Shown: positions 1-11,216 of the stretch, in pieces
How positions within the stretch are numbered: the first letter of the stretch is position 1
Layout: every line of letters starts with the position of its first letter
Assembly (NCBI GenBank): GCA_963930645.1
Contig: OZ005650.1
Span: 228,986,188 to 229,050,187, forward strand
Origin: Salticus scenicus
Lineage: Eukaryota > Arthropoda > Arachnida > Araneae > Salticidae
Length of the DNA stretch: 64,000 bases
Direction: 5' to 3'
Program-made: the position numbers and the translations under genes
The notes under the pieces: model-generated
Databases searched by the model: none
What the model saw: only the letters and a program-made list of their open reading frames with translations
Told to the model about the DNA's origin: nothing

Positions 1-737
1 TTTTCATTTTTAAGCATTTGAAGTACTTTGAAGAGCTGAGTATTTTAAAAAGTTGAATCCAAATTAAAAGGAATAACTTTTTTTTTTGTTATCTGGATTT
101 AAGTTTTATACTCATGGTCATAAATTAAGGAAATATAACAGATTATGAATTTCCTTACATAAATTACATAAACATTTATTTCAAAATTGAGGTACAGTAG
201 GCTAGAGCTCCTTTTTAAAGAAAAATCTTTGTAAAAATAAACTATCAATCATTGAGCATTATAGCATATTAACCTTTGTAAAACGGTTTGTAACAATTTG
301 AATTTCTGAAATTTTTTTATATCTTACATATAAGGTGAAGAGAAAATGAATGAATTTTTGAATTTTTAAACAAATAAATGAATTGAAAATTTGAACTTGG
401 ATTCTCTGATCTGCAAATTTACTTGTCAGTAAAATAAATATCCATATTCAAATTTTACAAATATTTATTAATTCATCATTATTCACCATTCTTTTAAAAT
501 GCAGAAGTTTTTTCACTATAATAGTTTAATTTCTTTGAAAAAAAATTTCTTTAAAAATTTGACCACAAGGTTATTCTTTATAAAGTCTGATTCATCTCCA
601 ATGTATGTCTGTTATTCTATAACAGATTATGTTATAGAATAGAAGAAATTCAAATGTGTTTTTCTGTTCAATGGTTTTGAATTTTTCAAAATTACATTCT
701 TTCAACCTTTTTTTTTTTTTTAATTTTAATTTTTACT

Positions 738-761
738 ATGTATATATATATATATATATAT

Positions 762-792
<31 letters not shown>
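738..792. repeat. TA then GATA microsatellite
   Basis: A run of TA dinucleotides passes directly into GATA tetranucleotides. It sits at the edge of a dispersed repeat whose second copy at 38222-38301 is also flanked by TA runs, which suggests the microsatellite belongs to that repeat family. Confidence 0.9.
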
Positions 793-794
<2 letters not shown>

Positions 795-798
795 GTAA

Positions 799-879
799 TA
801 AAATTTAATCTTAAAATTTAGCAATTAATAGAACTAAAACAATAACAACATACAAAAATATAGAACTGAATTTAACATA
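799..879. repeat. Dispersed ~80-bp repeat, copy 1
   Basis: About 80 bp recur in the same orientation at 38222-38301 with few differences. Both copies are bordered by TA-rich microsatellite DNA, so this looks like the end of an older interspersed element. The family is not identified. Confidence 0.7.
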
Positions 880-1115
880 GAGGAAAGACTGACACAAAAA
901 GTTGTGATATAGATTAAGAACCAATGAGTTATATATATTTTATGTTTTAATTCATCGATATTATATCCTTTATGCTTTTCATGCAAATTAAAATTGTTGA
1001 TTGACTTTATTCTATACAGTTTTATGTTCTTTATATTTTTAATACTCATTTAAATTATGCTGAATTCATAGTCAAAATATTTGATCATTTATTTATTGAT
1101 TGTTGTTATTTTCAG

Positions 1116-1268
1116 ATACTGGAATGTTATGAACAATATGATGAATTGGAAGAAATATTGAAGAAGTATGTAGAACTTAATCCTAGTCATTTTAATGCCT
1201 ATGTATATCTTTGTGTACATTTACATAAGCATGATGGAGATGAAGAAACATTTATTAATTATGCAAAG
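1116..1268 (+). CDS. TAF1A: TAF1A-like coding exon A (phase 0/0)
   Basis: The exon has 51 codons, starts after CAG at 1115 and ends at AAG followed by GTTTGT. It opens with the residues ILECYEQYDELEEILKKY and continues with a helix-turn-helix segment that resembles the central helical-repeat part of TAF1A. It ends in phase 0 and joins cleanly to the exon at 5834. Confidence 0.75.
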
Positions 1269-2439
1269 GTTTGTTTGAATTTTCCTTTACTTAAAGTTAA
1301 GGTTCACACCAGCAATGAGAGTTAAGAGCAGACAATACCTAATTTCACCAACAGCTAAGGACCATGTTATCCTATGGGAAACATTTTTTCCACAATTACA
1401 GTAAGGTCATTTTATTAGAACAAGCAATGATTTAATTATTAAATACATGGTAGAATTTTTCATAAGATTGAGCATTGTATATTTTGAATAAATAGATAAT
1501 TCAATTTTGTATGCCATAAACACTTAAAGTTTTCAATTGGTCTCACAATACAGGTTAGGTCTTGGTTGCCTGTAAAATAAATGAAGCAAAATCTATGTAA
1601 TTTAACGAATGAAAAGTTAAGACATATTCGCCTCTTAAGTGGAGTTGCTGGTCAGAGGGAAGAAAAAAGGACATAATGGGTATTTTTGTAGATTTTCCAT
1701 TTATTCTTAGAACAATTGTTCTTATATGTACACTGCTTAAAAGACATTGATTGTGAACTTAACAGTTGTTGATAAATATCATTCAAAAAAAAAAAAAAAA
1801 AAAACTATATGTAGGCTTTTAACTAATTATATGTGTGTGTGTTGAAAGAAAATACAACGGAAAGTAATTAATGGAAGTATGTCACTGAATCCATAAAAAA
1901 GGAACTAAGTCCAAAATCTGGACTGAAACACAAACTCTTCGTACCCCAAAATCAGAAGTATTACTGATGACATTCAGTAGAAAAATCGCTGCCAAAAAGG
2001 GGGGGGGGGGAGAACTTGGAAGTAGAAAATACCAGCAGGAAAATCGGTAGGGGATTCTTAAATTCCGTTTTCATATTCAGAAAATTCCCAGCCATGAAGT
2101 AAGTACTTGTTTTTTAAAATTTAATATTTTATTCTTGAGTTAAAAAAATCATTATTAAATGGACTTTTTCAGCTAAAAAATAGAGTATTGAAAATGTGAA
2201 AAATAACTTTTTTCAAAATGAGGATTAATTTAATGATTGTGAATGGGCCTTAGTTGTCAGCAATATTAGGAATTGTCTGCTTTTAAATGATCCAAGTAGA
2301 CCATTTAGATATTTAGTAGTCCAAAAGTATGATATGATAGACAAATAATTAAATATTATATTTTAATTACATTAAAAATCGAGACAGTATACATTAAAAT
2401 ATACAATTAAAATATTAAAATACACACAACATAAATTTG

Positions 2440-2700
2440 AACATTTCGAGCCTTATTTTAGGCTCATCATCAGTAAAAAACATCAAAAGTAAGAGCTGAG
2501 ATGAACAGTAGATTTCCTCTATGAAAGTACAGCGTATTCGGCAGAGACTGAGCATGCCTCAATCAGAGGTGAAAAATGCGGTTTCGATTAACAGTCCTCA
2601 AGGAAAATTCTATAATGATAATTTGAACAGTTAGATACAATTATTTTGGTATTGTCAAAATCAGGTAGATGGTCAATTTAAAAAGTAATTAAGTAGGTGC
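2440..2700 (-). pseudogene. Penelope-like element, 3' end of GIY-YIG ORF plus 3' UTR
   Basis: Read on the minus strand, about 2700 to 2520 gives a broken frame resembling the extreme C-terminus of Penelope-like polyproteins, after the GIY-YIG endonuclease (for example LPDFDNTKIIV, then FSPLIEACSVSAEYAVL). A hammerhead-like motif follows. Only the 3' end is present, as is common for 5'-truncated retroelement copies. The same C-terminal pattern occurs in the separate copy at 43983-44162, which supports the family call. Confidence 0.55.
2444..2473 (-). ncRNA. Hammerhead-ribozyme-like motif in Penelope-like 3' UTR
   Basis: On the minus strand CTGATGA is followed by a 5-bp stem (GAGCC with GGCTC around an 8-nt loop) and then GAAA, the order of core and stem II in hammerhead ribozymes. 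One extra base lies between CTGATGA and the stem, and stems I and III are not obvious. Penelope-like elements are known to carry hammerheads, so the location fits, but catalytic activity is doubtful. Confidence 0.35.
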
Positions 2701-4926
2701 ACATTTTAGGTAGATTCCTTATAGGAAATCTACGTACTGCAATGGTCCTCATGACACAACTTTGGGAAAATTTCTTCATATCTTCTCCGATCATGACCCC
2801 TAGAACCCAAAACCACCCATTGTTTAAAAGTTTATATACATGTATAACACTTTTTTTCCCATGTTAAGTTATGAACAAGATAACTAGAGTAATTTTTATT
2901 TAAATTTAACCAGCTCAGAATATGTTGCCAGGACAGTAAAAATCTGTCGAGTTCGTAGATGGGGTATCCAGCTCAAACGGGGTGGAAATTTTCATTTGCC
3001 CATAATTTCTTTACTATTGAAAATAGGGAAAAACTTCAAATCAGGTGAATTACCACCTTACCCTAAAGAACAATTTTTGTATTTAAACTTTTTTGATAGC
3101 TTCAATTGCTTAAAATTTACAATTAATGAGTGATTTTTCATCAATTGTGATGCAGCCGGCTTTTCCTATAGCTTTAATTGCTTAGATTTATAATCTGATG
3201 CTTACGACATGTGCAAACGATAATAAAAATGATCACTGAGAAAATAAAAAACATGGTAACTGCTTTAATTAATCATTTTAAAATATAAAATTAAAATAAT
3301 ATGTTAGTCTTAATAAAAATATCGTTTGTGGTGGATAATTTAGGATGCCTGTTTAGGTAAGAATTTAAAATTTACGATTGAAATTGTGAGTAATACGTTA
3401 CAGCTTCCTTTCACTTTTTATCTTGTGGAAACAATATATTGGTCTTTGAAGAGATATCAGATTTCCGTGTGTTGCATATAATTTGTCAAATAAATGATTT
3501 TTAAAAACAATTATCAGCTGATAAGATAAAACAGCATCTATTAGTGGTGTAAAACAACTGAAAAAATAGCATTCTATCATATTTAAAAAACCCATCTTAA
3601 AGTAATTAAACAGTTTCATCCTGTGTATAGATTTTTCTCTATAAGATAGGACTCTGTGTTAAAAAAAAAAAAAAAAAAAAAGATTAAGGGAACTCTGTAC
3701 CAAATTTGTTATTCACCATTATATAAAACTTTAAAGAATCATGTGCTGTGAACATTATGCAATAGGTAAATTTTCTCTTAGATTTGATGGTAATGTGTAC
3801 ATGTGTGCAAACACATGTCGTCCATGATATTAATTCTTCCTAGTATTAAGCAAAAGCATGCTATTAAAAATTGGATATTTTTCACCACAAAATAAAATTT
3901 TATTGTTCCCTGGTCTGAAATAGTAATTTGATGCTCCAAAATGAGACTTTCTAGCCTCTCTTAGCAGAGTTATAGACTAACTAAAGAATTGGGATGGAGT
4001 TTTTTTACAATCTCGCCAATGATGGCGGTTTGGTTTACACAATATGTAGGTACAACAATATTATTATTTTGTTAAAAAGTCATTTTTAAGTAATTAGTTA
4101 CTTGTCAGAATGAACATGTAGGCATTACTTTCACCAGCATGTATCATATACCCTAGCATATGCCCTATAATATATTTCCCTAGCATAATACTTTAACCAT
4201 CTTTTTTTTTTTCTTTAAAAGTCCCCTTCTTGAACTTTTTTTTTTAAACAAAAATTTAGTGGAAGCCCTGGTTCCTGTTTTTGATAGATTTACATGTTTT
4301 GAGACTGTGTGTATGTGGGACAAAAATTTTGTGGCAGTTCTAGCTCAAAAATTAATGTACAGATTTTATACAAACTTATGTGTAGTTGCACCTTGACATA
4401 AATTAGTGTTTATCAACTTTTAGTGTAAATCATACCAACAGGTTTTTTCTCATAATTTTTTGCTATGGTAATATTGGAAAATAAAATTTGGATACATGTT
4501 CATAATTATAATAAATTATTTTAAACTCATTATTATGAAATGAAATAGAATTATTTGTAATAGTAGTAGTCAACTAGGGAAAAAAAACTATATGTAGGAG
4601 CATCACTTCCCTCTTTTCCCCTCTGTGTAAATATTCAATTTGAGTATTTTTGAAACAAAATCATCAATACTTTAAAAACTAGTGGTTGAACCATGAGTAT
4701 GTGATAATTCAAAACAAAGTTATCAATTTTTTTTCTCATTTTTATTAAAAGAAATCCTGAAAAAAAAAATGCGTTTTCTCAAATTTTGTTGGCATACATT
4801 TATATACATGCCATCTATAAATTTTTTAGATCTATTTTGTGAGGATAATTTATTAAAAATTGAGCTTTTTCATCCTGGACTTGTGTTTTTTTACCCCCTT
4901 TAAAAGTAAAGATAACTTGGCAGTCT

Positions 4927-5515
4927 ACAGGCCTTGTCATTAACAACAGTCCATTGGTCTGGGACCACAAAAACATTCAACAGACCAGCAAAATATAAAT
5001 TATGGTGGTCCACCGGACCAGTAAAGCTTTTCAGTTTATTTTATTCTTTTCAAAAATTGCCTATGAATCTTTCATAGAATATATTATGTTAAAACATTAG
5101 TAAGTTTACTTCATTACAATTATCAGTATTATATATTCTCTGTAATTTTTAATTTAATATTGTTTTAAAAACTTTTCTTTTTTATGTTTAATGTTTAATA
5201 TATAGTACTTTATATATGATAATTTAAATATGTGACATTTAATCCACTTATTAAAATAATCTTTTTTGATTTATAAATGATAAAACAAACATTTTTGATA
5301 TATAAGACTTCATTTGCATTTATAAATTAATTACAAATATATTTAATCATCATATTTATCATGTAAGTTTATTTTGTCTTACAAATTTGTATGTATTTTT
5401 AAAAAATTAATAGTATGAGTGAATGGACCTGTGAAAATGTGTATGGACAAGTAAAATCTTAAAATTTCTGGTCCTGTGACCAGTAACTTAATTTTCTTAA
5501 TTTCTACCCCCGAGT
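4927..5515. mobile_element. Possible hAT-like or other transposon relic
   Basis: Both ends of this AT-rich segment carry GGACCA/TGGTCC motifs (near 4955-5025 and 5425-5485). That resembles the subterminal repeats of a non-autonomous DNA transposon. I could not define terminal repeats or a target duplication, so the boundaries are approximate. Confidence 0.25.
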
Positions 5516-5833
5516 CTATTGACATGTTAGTGCAATTTTAATCACTCATATTTATTTCATTTTTGATTGCTCTTCGAGCAATTATGTTTTCATAATGTTT
5601 CAATTTTTAAAACTTAAGTATATTTTATTTATTTATTTTTTTATGGATATGTTAGTTTTTATTATACATATACATCTTTATCATAGTGCCTAAAATAAAA
5701 TAGTAATCATTATGTGTCATATTCTTTAAATCAAAAATCAATCATGTTTTAAATATTTAAGTCTTTTTTTTTAATATACTAGAGATTTCATTACATTTTT
5801 ACATTATTATTACTGTATTTTTCACATTAATAG

Positions 5834-5900
5834 ATTTTATCTAATCTTTGCCCATCTGATGAGAGAGTGCTTCTGCTAGTTCAGAAATGGGATGAATTAG
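5834..5900 (+). CDS. TAF1A: TAF1A-like coding exon B (phase 0/1)
   Basis: The 67-nt exon encodes ILSNLCPSDERVLLLVQKWD and a little more. This corresponds to the conserved segment around ILYQ..PSH in vertebrate TAF1A. It begins after TAG at 5831-5833 and ends with one base before GTAAAT; that G completes a glycine codon with the next exon. Confidence 0.72.
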
Positions 5901-6377
5901 GTAAATATTTTTTGCACTCCCCCCCTCCTCGTTTTTGATGCAAGTTATTAATCTATACTTAGAATTTAGTTTTCAGACAATAAAAATTCTGTACGTAGTT
6001 CTTATAGTACAGGTAAAACATGTATGCTGTTAAAATTTTCTGTGAATTTTTACTAATAATTCAATAATTTATGCATATTATAATCTCCTAAAATATTTTT
6101 GTATTTTCTTTTAATATTATATGTTGTTTCAAAAAGCCTTGGTTTTGATGTTTATTCCTTAAATTTTAATCTTAGTATAAATTGGAAAGTTACATAAAAA
6201 AAAAATACAGAATTTTGTAAAACAAATTAAAAATTTTATGAAATTCAGTTTTATAATTTAAAAGAAAATGAATTTCCATATGGTCTGTATAGGAAAAAAA
6301 AAATATGGTGTGATACTCACACGACTTTCTCTTACCCAGCATTTCAGTATTATACAGACATGCACGTGCAGAGAAGT

Positions 6378-6583
6378 TGTGTGCTTTCTACAATGGAAAA
6401 CATGAATTGGTGAATTGCTTTAAAGCATGAAAAATGTCATAATGAAAAAATAAAAATTTTAAAGGATAAAGGTTATTGTTTTAGTTGTTTAAAAGTTGGC
6501 CATAGGGCAGAAAAATGCCGATGTTTCATAAGATGTACTATTTGCAACAGAACACATTTTGCTATAATGTGTACAGAATAAAA
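6378..6583 (+). pseudogene. BEL/Pao gag fragment with CCHC knuckle
   Basis: Two cysteine/histidine clusters typical of the gag C-terminus of BEL/Pao elements are visible: CAFYNGKHELVNCF, and CFSCLKVGHRAEKC followed by CTICNRTHFAIMC. These nucleic-acid-binding knuckles package the element RNA. In-frame stops lie between the clusters, and the part upstream of about 6378 is not recognisable. Confidence 0.7.
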
Positions 6584-6647
6584 CAAAAGTATAAATAAGC
6601 CTACATCAAATAATCCGGAAAAGAAAATTAAAGAGCAGAATAAATCT

Positions 6648-7192
6648 GTGAATTTCGCAACCATTTCCAAATCTCTGCAAGTTTTGCTGCAAACTTTGAA
6701 GGTTAATTTAAAATATAAGAACAGTATTTTAGTTGTGAGAGCACTGTATGGTTCTGGACCTCAGAAATCGTATGTTAGAAGAGAAATAGCATCTAAGTTA
6801 AATTTGACACCTCTGCGTCAGCAACATTTGTCTCATTGACTTTTTGGAGGTGAAAAGAGCAACAATGAACTTCATAATGTATATAAAATTGAACTGGGAA
6901 GCTTAAATGGAAATTTTTACTGCAATTTTGATGTAGTTGATCGTGTGACCCATGGATTGAGGACTTAAGATCTATGAATAAACACATTTTTGATACAGAA
7001 GATAATTCAGGTCCAATTGATGTTCTCATTGGAGCAGATGTTGTTTATAGACTTTTTACTGGAGAGAGAAAAGTTCTATCTAGTGGGCTAGTAGCTGTGG
7101 AATCCTATCTAGGATGGACACTTAAGGGGAAAACCAATTCACCTTCTGTAAAAGAAGATGCTGCTATGATGGTTAGAGTCCTTGTTTGTTAG
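6648..7192 (+). pseudogene. BEL/Pao aspartic protease remnant
   Basis: The reading frame from 6648 to 6839 carries the retropepsin-like segment VRALYGSGPQKSYVRREIAS. The family has a D-S-G triplet at this site; here the aspartate position is glycine, so the active site is lost. After a TGA the homology continues (LFGGEKSNNELHNVY) and then, in the frame 6974-7192, DVLIGADVVYRLFTGER and SSGLVAVESYLGWTL, both typical of BEL/Pao elements. Stops and frame changes make it a pseudogene. Confidence 0.75.
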
Positions 7193-7209
7193 AGAGGCAA
7201 CTATTTCCG

Positions 7210-7895
7210 ATCTTTTTAGTTTGGAAGTTTTAGGAATAAGGGATCCTGTCAATGAAGACCAAAAAAGAAAACGAGCATTTGACCGAGCTATATTTTGAAG
7301 AAACCTTAAAAAATAATGAAGATGGAAGATATGAAATTGCTCTTCCGTGGAAAGAAGATCATCTTCCCCTACCCACCAATAAAGAACTAGCCATGAAAAG
7401 ATTAATAACATCAACTAGAAAATTACATCAACTAGAAAATTACATCAAGAAAATTTGTATATAGCTTATGATAATGTGTTTAAGGAATGGGCTTCATTAG
7501 GTGTAATTGAAGGTTACCCAATCGAATCATCATCTCACCCTTTTGAACACTACTTACCTCATAGACCTGTTGTGAAACAACATGGAACTATGAAAGTGCA
7601 TCCAGTTTTTGATGCATCTGCAAAACAAGTCGAATCACCATCATTGAATCAATGTTTAGAATCTGGACCTAATTTATTTGAATTAATCCCTGAACTTCTT
7701 CTTAGATTTAGAGAACATAAATGTGGAGTTGCTGACATCAAAAAAAACATTTTTACAAATAAGTGTGTGACCAGAAGATAAAAATTACCTTAAGTTTTTT
7801 TGGTGGAATGAAAAAGAAAATAATGATCCTAAGATAATGTGGCGTTCTCGTGTAGCGTATGGTGTGAAAAGTAGCCTTTTCTCTTAGGAGCTGTG
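7210..7895 (+). pseudogene. BEL/Pao reverse transcriptase remnant (N-terminal part)
   Basis: After a linker (SDLFSLEVLGIRDPVNE) the frames 7252-7464 and 7455-7781 encode the start of the reverse transcriptase: PHRPVVKQHGTMKVHPVFDA then SPSLNQCLESGPNLFELIP, signature blocks of BEL/Pao polymerases. A direct duplication of ACTAGAAAATTACATCA at 7414-7445 causes one frameshift. The segment 7785-7890 continues the homology (FWWNEK...SRVAYGVKSS) in broken frames. Confidence 0.8.
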
Positions 7896-8598
7896 TTAGA
7901 GCATCATTTGAAAAAATATCTGAATAATTCAAAATATAACCAAAAATATGTTGAGATTATTCTTCGAAGTTTTTATGTAGATCTAGTTACAAGTTTAAAT
8001 AACAAATCAGAAATATTGCCATTTGTTGAACAGTCTCGTCATATTTTGGCTGAAGGGACATTCAATTTAAGAGGATGGAAGTACACAGGAGATGAAGATT
8101 CAGAACAGGTTACTTCTGTTTTAGGATTGCTTTGGAATAGCAGAGAAGACGAGCTGAAGATAAATTTGGATTGGTTGAATACATACAGACTTGAAATTGT
8201 ATTGAAGAGAGAGAGAGAGTAATTCTTTCTGTTAAGCAAAGAGTTTTTGACCTAATTGGGTTTTTATTTCCTGTCCTCTTAGTTCCCAAACTAATGTTAC
8301 AAAAAATGTGGAAAGACAATATCCCGATAAGGAAGTTGAAGATAGTATGAAACGAGAATTTGTAAGATGGTTTGAAAGTTTGAATGTCTTGAAGAATTTG
8401 ACTATTGTTCATTGTTTTTCTCCTGATGCAACTAGTCAACATGGCATTAGCATTCATACGTTTTGTGATGCTAGTCAATTTGCTTACGCAGTAGCTGTTT
8501 TCATTCGCATCGAATATGTTGATGTTTATGTAACTCTTTTGGCAGCGAAATCAAGGGTTACCCCAGTTAAACCCATCACTATTCCTCATCTCGAATTA
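7893..8598 (+). pseudogene. BEL/Pao reverse transcriptase C-terminus and RNase H start
   Basis: The frame opens with LEHHLKKYL and reaches SFYVDLVTS, the polymerase catalytic box. The family has two adjacent aspartates there and this copy keeps one, so it could not polymerise. Frame 8308-8604 then gives FESLNVLKNLTIVHCF, HTFCDASQFAYAVAVF and PITIPHLEL. The last frame is cut at 8598 by the Tc1-like insertion and continues at 10001. Confidence 0.78.
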
Positions 8599-9998
8599 CA
8601 CTGATGGAAAAAAAAAATCCCAACACCAAGAAAAAATTATTGTACAGTAATGAAATTTCAGCAATACATTTGTCTAGGTAACATATTTAATTGATTAAAG
8701 TTTCAAGATCACAGATAGAGCCATTGGCGAGAAGAGCCATTTCAAATGTGAAATGTTGGTACATTAGTAACCGGTGTAACCGCCAGAATTTTGAATGCAA
8801 GCATGCATTGTGTCGTACAGGTGTCGGATATCAGTTTGTGGGATGGAGTTCCATGCCTGTTGCACTTGGGCGGTCAATGCAGGGACGGTTAATGCTGGTT
8901 GTGGATGATGCTGGAGTTGTCGTCCAATGATGTCCCATACGTGCTCGATTGGAGAAAGATCTGGTGATCTAGCAGGCCAAGGCAACATGTCGACACTCTG
9001 TAGAGCATGTTGGGTTACAACAGCGGTATGAGGGCAAGCGTTATCCTGATGGAAAACACCCCCTTGAATGCTGTTCATGAATGGCAGCACAACAGGTTGT
9101 ATCACTAGACTGACGTACAAATTTGCAGTCAGGGTGCGTGGGATAACCACGAGAGTGCTCCTGCTGTCATACGAAATTGCTCCGCCAACCATAACTCCAG
9201 GAGTAGGCCCTGTGTGTCTAGGCCGTAGACAGGTCGCTAGCAGGCGTTCACCTGGCCTCCTTCTAACCAACACATGGCTATCACTGCGACCAAGGCAGAA
9301 CTGGCTTTCATCAGAAAACACAACAGATCTCCACTCCGTCCTCCAATGAGCTCTAGCTTGACACCACTCACGTCGCAAACGGCAGTGGTTTGGAGTCAGT
9401 GGAATGCACGCTACAGGGCGTCTGGCTTGGAGCTGTCCTTGAAGTAACCAATTTGTAACAGTTCGTTGTGTCACTGTGGTGCCAACTGCAGCTCGAATTT
9501 CAGCTGCAGACGCAGTACGATTAGCCACAGCCATACGCCGAACACGGCGGTCTTCCCTCTCAGTAGTGTCACGTGGCTGCCCGGAACCCGGTCTTCTTGA
9601 GGCAGTAGACCCTTGACCACTGCTGCCAACACTCATGCACAGTGGATACATTCCTGCCAAGTCTTTCTGCAATATCGCGGAAAGAAAACCCACCTTGTAA
9701 CCTCGTTCAAACTCAGTGAGCTGTTGATAATGGCTTCTTCGTCTTCTTAGAGGCATCCTTGACTAACATTAACCCACTACGTCAAATCTCAACTGTAATT
9801 AATGATCACGAACCTTACAGCGCTTATTTAAAGCAAACCTCATTTGCATGTTCATAGTGTCGCTACTAGCGCCACACTTATGTGCGTAGCTCGAAATTTG
9901 AATCGACGTCATCTTTCATATGTATAAACACGCCTACCAAATTTCGTTTATCTAGCACAGCTCCTTCCTGGTGTTGGGATTTTTTTTTTCCATCAGTG
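8599..9998 (-). mobile_element. Tc1-like DNA transposon, complete, 1400 bp, TA duplication
   Basis: Perfect 30-bp terminal inverted repeats start with CACTGATGG, continue with ten A and end TCCCAACACCA. They enclose a minus-strand transposase, and TA flanks both ends (8597-8598 and 9999-10000). Removing the element and one TA restores the BEL/Pao reading frame (LEL joined to LAATVGARL), so the junctions are exact. The intact terminal repeats suggest a fairly recent arrival compared with its host element. Confidence 0.93.
8764..9756 (-). CDS. Tc1-family DDE transposase, 330 aa, altered N-terminal HTH
   Basis: The enzyme cuts and joins transposon ends and acts in the nucleus. The open frame has 330 codons. 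The second helix-turn-helix (TEREDRRVRRMAVANRTASA) and the catalytic residues are present: D in VVFSDESQF, D in HQDNACPHTA and E in DLSPIEHVWD, matching the DD34E spacing of Tc1. The first helix-turn-helix is not readable in this frame: between about 9690 and 9610 the expected residues (FSFRDIAERLGRNVSTVH) appear one frame away, bracketed by two compensating indels. The ORF therefore looks intact while its main DNA-binding domain is scrambled, so activity is unlikely. Confidence 0.9.
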   Translation of the reverse strand: MPLRRRRSHYQQLTEFERGYKVGFLSAILQKDLAGMYPLCMSVGSSGQGSTASRRPGSGQPRDTTEREDRRVRRMAVANRTASAAEIRAAVGTTVTQRTVTNWLLQGQLQARRPVACIPLTPNHCRLRREWCQARAHWRTEWRSVVFSDESQFCLGRSDSHVLVRRRPGERLLATCLRPRHTGPTPGVMVGGAISYDSRSTLVVIPRTLTANLYVSLVIQPVVLPFMNSIQGGVFHQDNACPHTAVVTQHALQSVDMLPWPARSPDLSPIEHVWDIIGRQLQHHPQPALTVPALTAQVQQAWNSIPQTDIRHLYDTMHACIQNSGGYTGY

Positions 9999-10000
9999 TA

Positions 10001-10167
10001 TTAGCTGCAACAGTGGGAGCTCGATTACGCAAATCAGCACTGAGTGTACTCCAGTGGGAAGGTATTGAAAAACATTTCTGAACAAATTCAACTACTGTAT
10101 TTATCTGGGTTCACTGTGAAGAAAATTGGACTTATAAAGCTTTATTTATCTTCTGAATTTTAAAATT
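10001..10167 (+). pseudogene. BEL/Pao RNase H continuation after the Tc1 insertion
   Basis: The BEL/Pao frame resumes directly after the TA with LAATVGARLRKSALSVLQW. After a frame change it gives STTVFIWVHCEENW, which matches the DS-T-V-x-x-W block of the RNase H domain. It ends in a stop near 10167, and nothing of integrase is recognisable afterwards. Confidence 0.75.
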
Positions 10168-10289
10168 GCATACTCTGTTGTGAAAGTCTTTGAAATATCA
10201 AGTAGAAATGTGTTAAATTATATTAATTAAAGAAACGAAGTGAAATTACTAAATTACATATATTAAATAACCTTTACTACCTTCGTTGT

Positions 10290-10811
10290 TTGCCGTTAAA
10301 TCTTTTCATCGTAAAAAAAAAAAATTTAAACGTTAATGAAATCCTCAACGAAATTAATAAATTTGATCCAAACATGCAGTTCACATGTGAAGAGGAAAGC
10401 AATAGGCAGATCAATTATTTAGATGTCAAAATCACACGCACCAATCAGGAAATTAAAACGACTGTCTATAGGAAACCAACAAATAGCAACGAAATTATAA
10501 ATTACAAATGCAAAACACCCTACAGATATAAAATTAACGCCATAAGATCATATATAAATCGCGCTTTTCTAATTTGCAATAACCCAGAAGACCTAAATAA
10601 TGAATTAAACCTAATTAAAATGTTGACAAAGCAGGCTGGATATCCGGAAAGAATTGTAAACAAAATTATTAAGAATAAAATAAAACACATTGATAATATA
10701 CCTAGTTTTCATAAACCCCCCTTAAATTCACGACCTCCATACCATACGATCGCGGTGCCTCAAACAAAATCAAACGTGCAGCCAATAAATGCAAAGTCAA
10801 TATCCCTATAA
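10290..10811 (+). pseudogene. Penelope-like reverse transcriptase C-terminus
   Basis: The 173-codon frame carries the block after the catalytic domain: INYLDVKITR, then TTVYRKPTNSNEIINY, then INAIRSYINRAF. This is the conserved thumb region of Penelope-like and telomerase-related reverse transcriptases. The polymerase motifs with the catalytic aspartates lie upstream and are missing through truncation. The start at 10290 is only where the frame opens, inside the terminal repeat. It ends at a stop before the endonuclease, which is in another frame. Confidence 0.8.
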
Positions 10812-10871
10812 AACCCAATAAAAATATATTTCAGCTTATCAGAAACGAAAAAGACCCCATTCCCCCCCCTT

Positions 10872-11216
10872 GAAACCTCAGGAGTTTATAAAATACCTTA
10901 CACTGACCAAAATAAACAGACTGGTTCGTATATCGGAGTAACTAAAAGAAAAATCAAAACAAGAATAAAAGAACATATAAGGGATATTAAAACAGGAAAT
11001 CAGAATACAGCGTTAGTCAAAACTTTTTACAGGGAAAACATAGATATAAATTTCGAACAAACCACTAAAATAGCTAATTATGAAGAATACAACTACGCCA
11101 TGATCCGCGAATCAATCGAAATAACCACCAATAAAAACGCATGTAATGACAGCAGCGCAGTAGCTCCAGACAGGAGGTGGCGCCACATTTTAAAAAGGCA
11201 GAAACCAGCAGAATAG
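10872..11216 (+). pseudogene. GIY-YIG endonuclease of a Penelope-like element
   Basis: A frame of 114 codons plus stop begins SGVYKIPYTDQNKQTGSYIG, which contains the G-V-Y and Y-I-G pair of GIY-YIG nucleases. KRKIKTRIKEHIRDIKTG (the R-x3-H region) and the C-terminal IRESIEITTNKNACND follow. In these elements the enzyme nicks the target for reverse transcription. It is separated from the polymerase by a frameshift in a run of C around 10861-10868, and the N-terminal linker is lost. Confidence 0.82.

Larger units (their letters stand above)
1..1115 (+). other. Intron of the TAF1A-like gene (5' part outside window)
   Basis: This AT-rich stretch precedes the first recognisable coding exon and ends in a good acceptor (pyrimidine-rich tract then CAG at 1113-1115). 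It contains a TA/GATA microsatellite and a dispersed repeat listed separately. I see no other coding signal; the short minus-strand ORF at 834-1049 lies inside the dispersed repeat and resembles no family. Confidence 0.6.
1269..5833 (+). other. TAF1A-like intron with Penelope-like 3' end and repeats
   Basis: The 4.6-kb intron runs from GTTTGT to ATAG. It contains a minus-strand Penelope-like fragment (about 2440-2700), a possible transposon relic at 4927-5515 and several homopolymer runs. At 4560-4640 a short fragment resembles the inner part of the ~1 kb TIR family. The rest (2700-4900) is AT-rich DNA in which I recognise nothing. Confidence 0.6.

Noticed and set aside
9068..9349. Plus-strand ORF opposite the Tc1 transposase
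   Set aside because: It is the antisense shadow of the transposase, whose motifs are clear on the minus strand.
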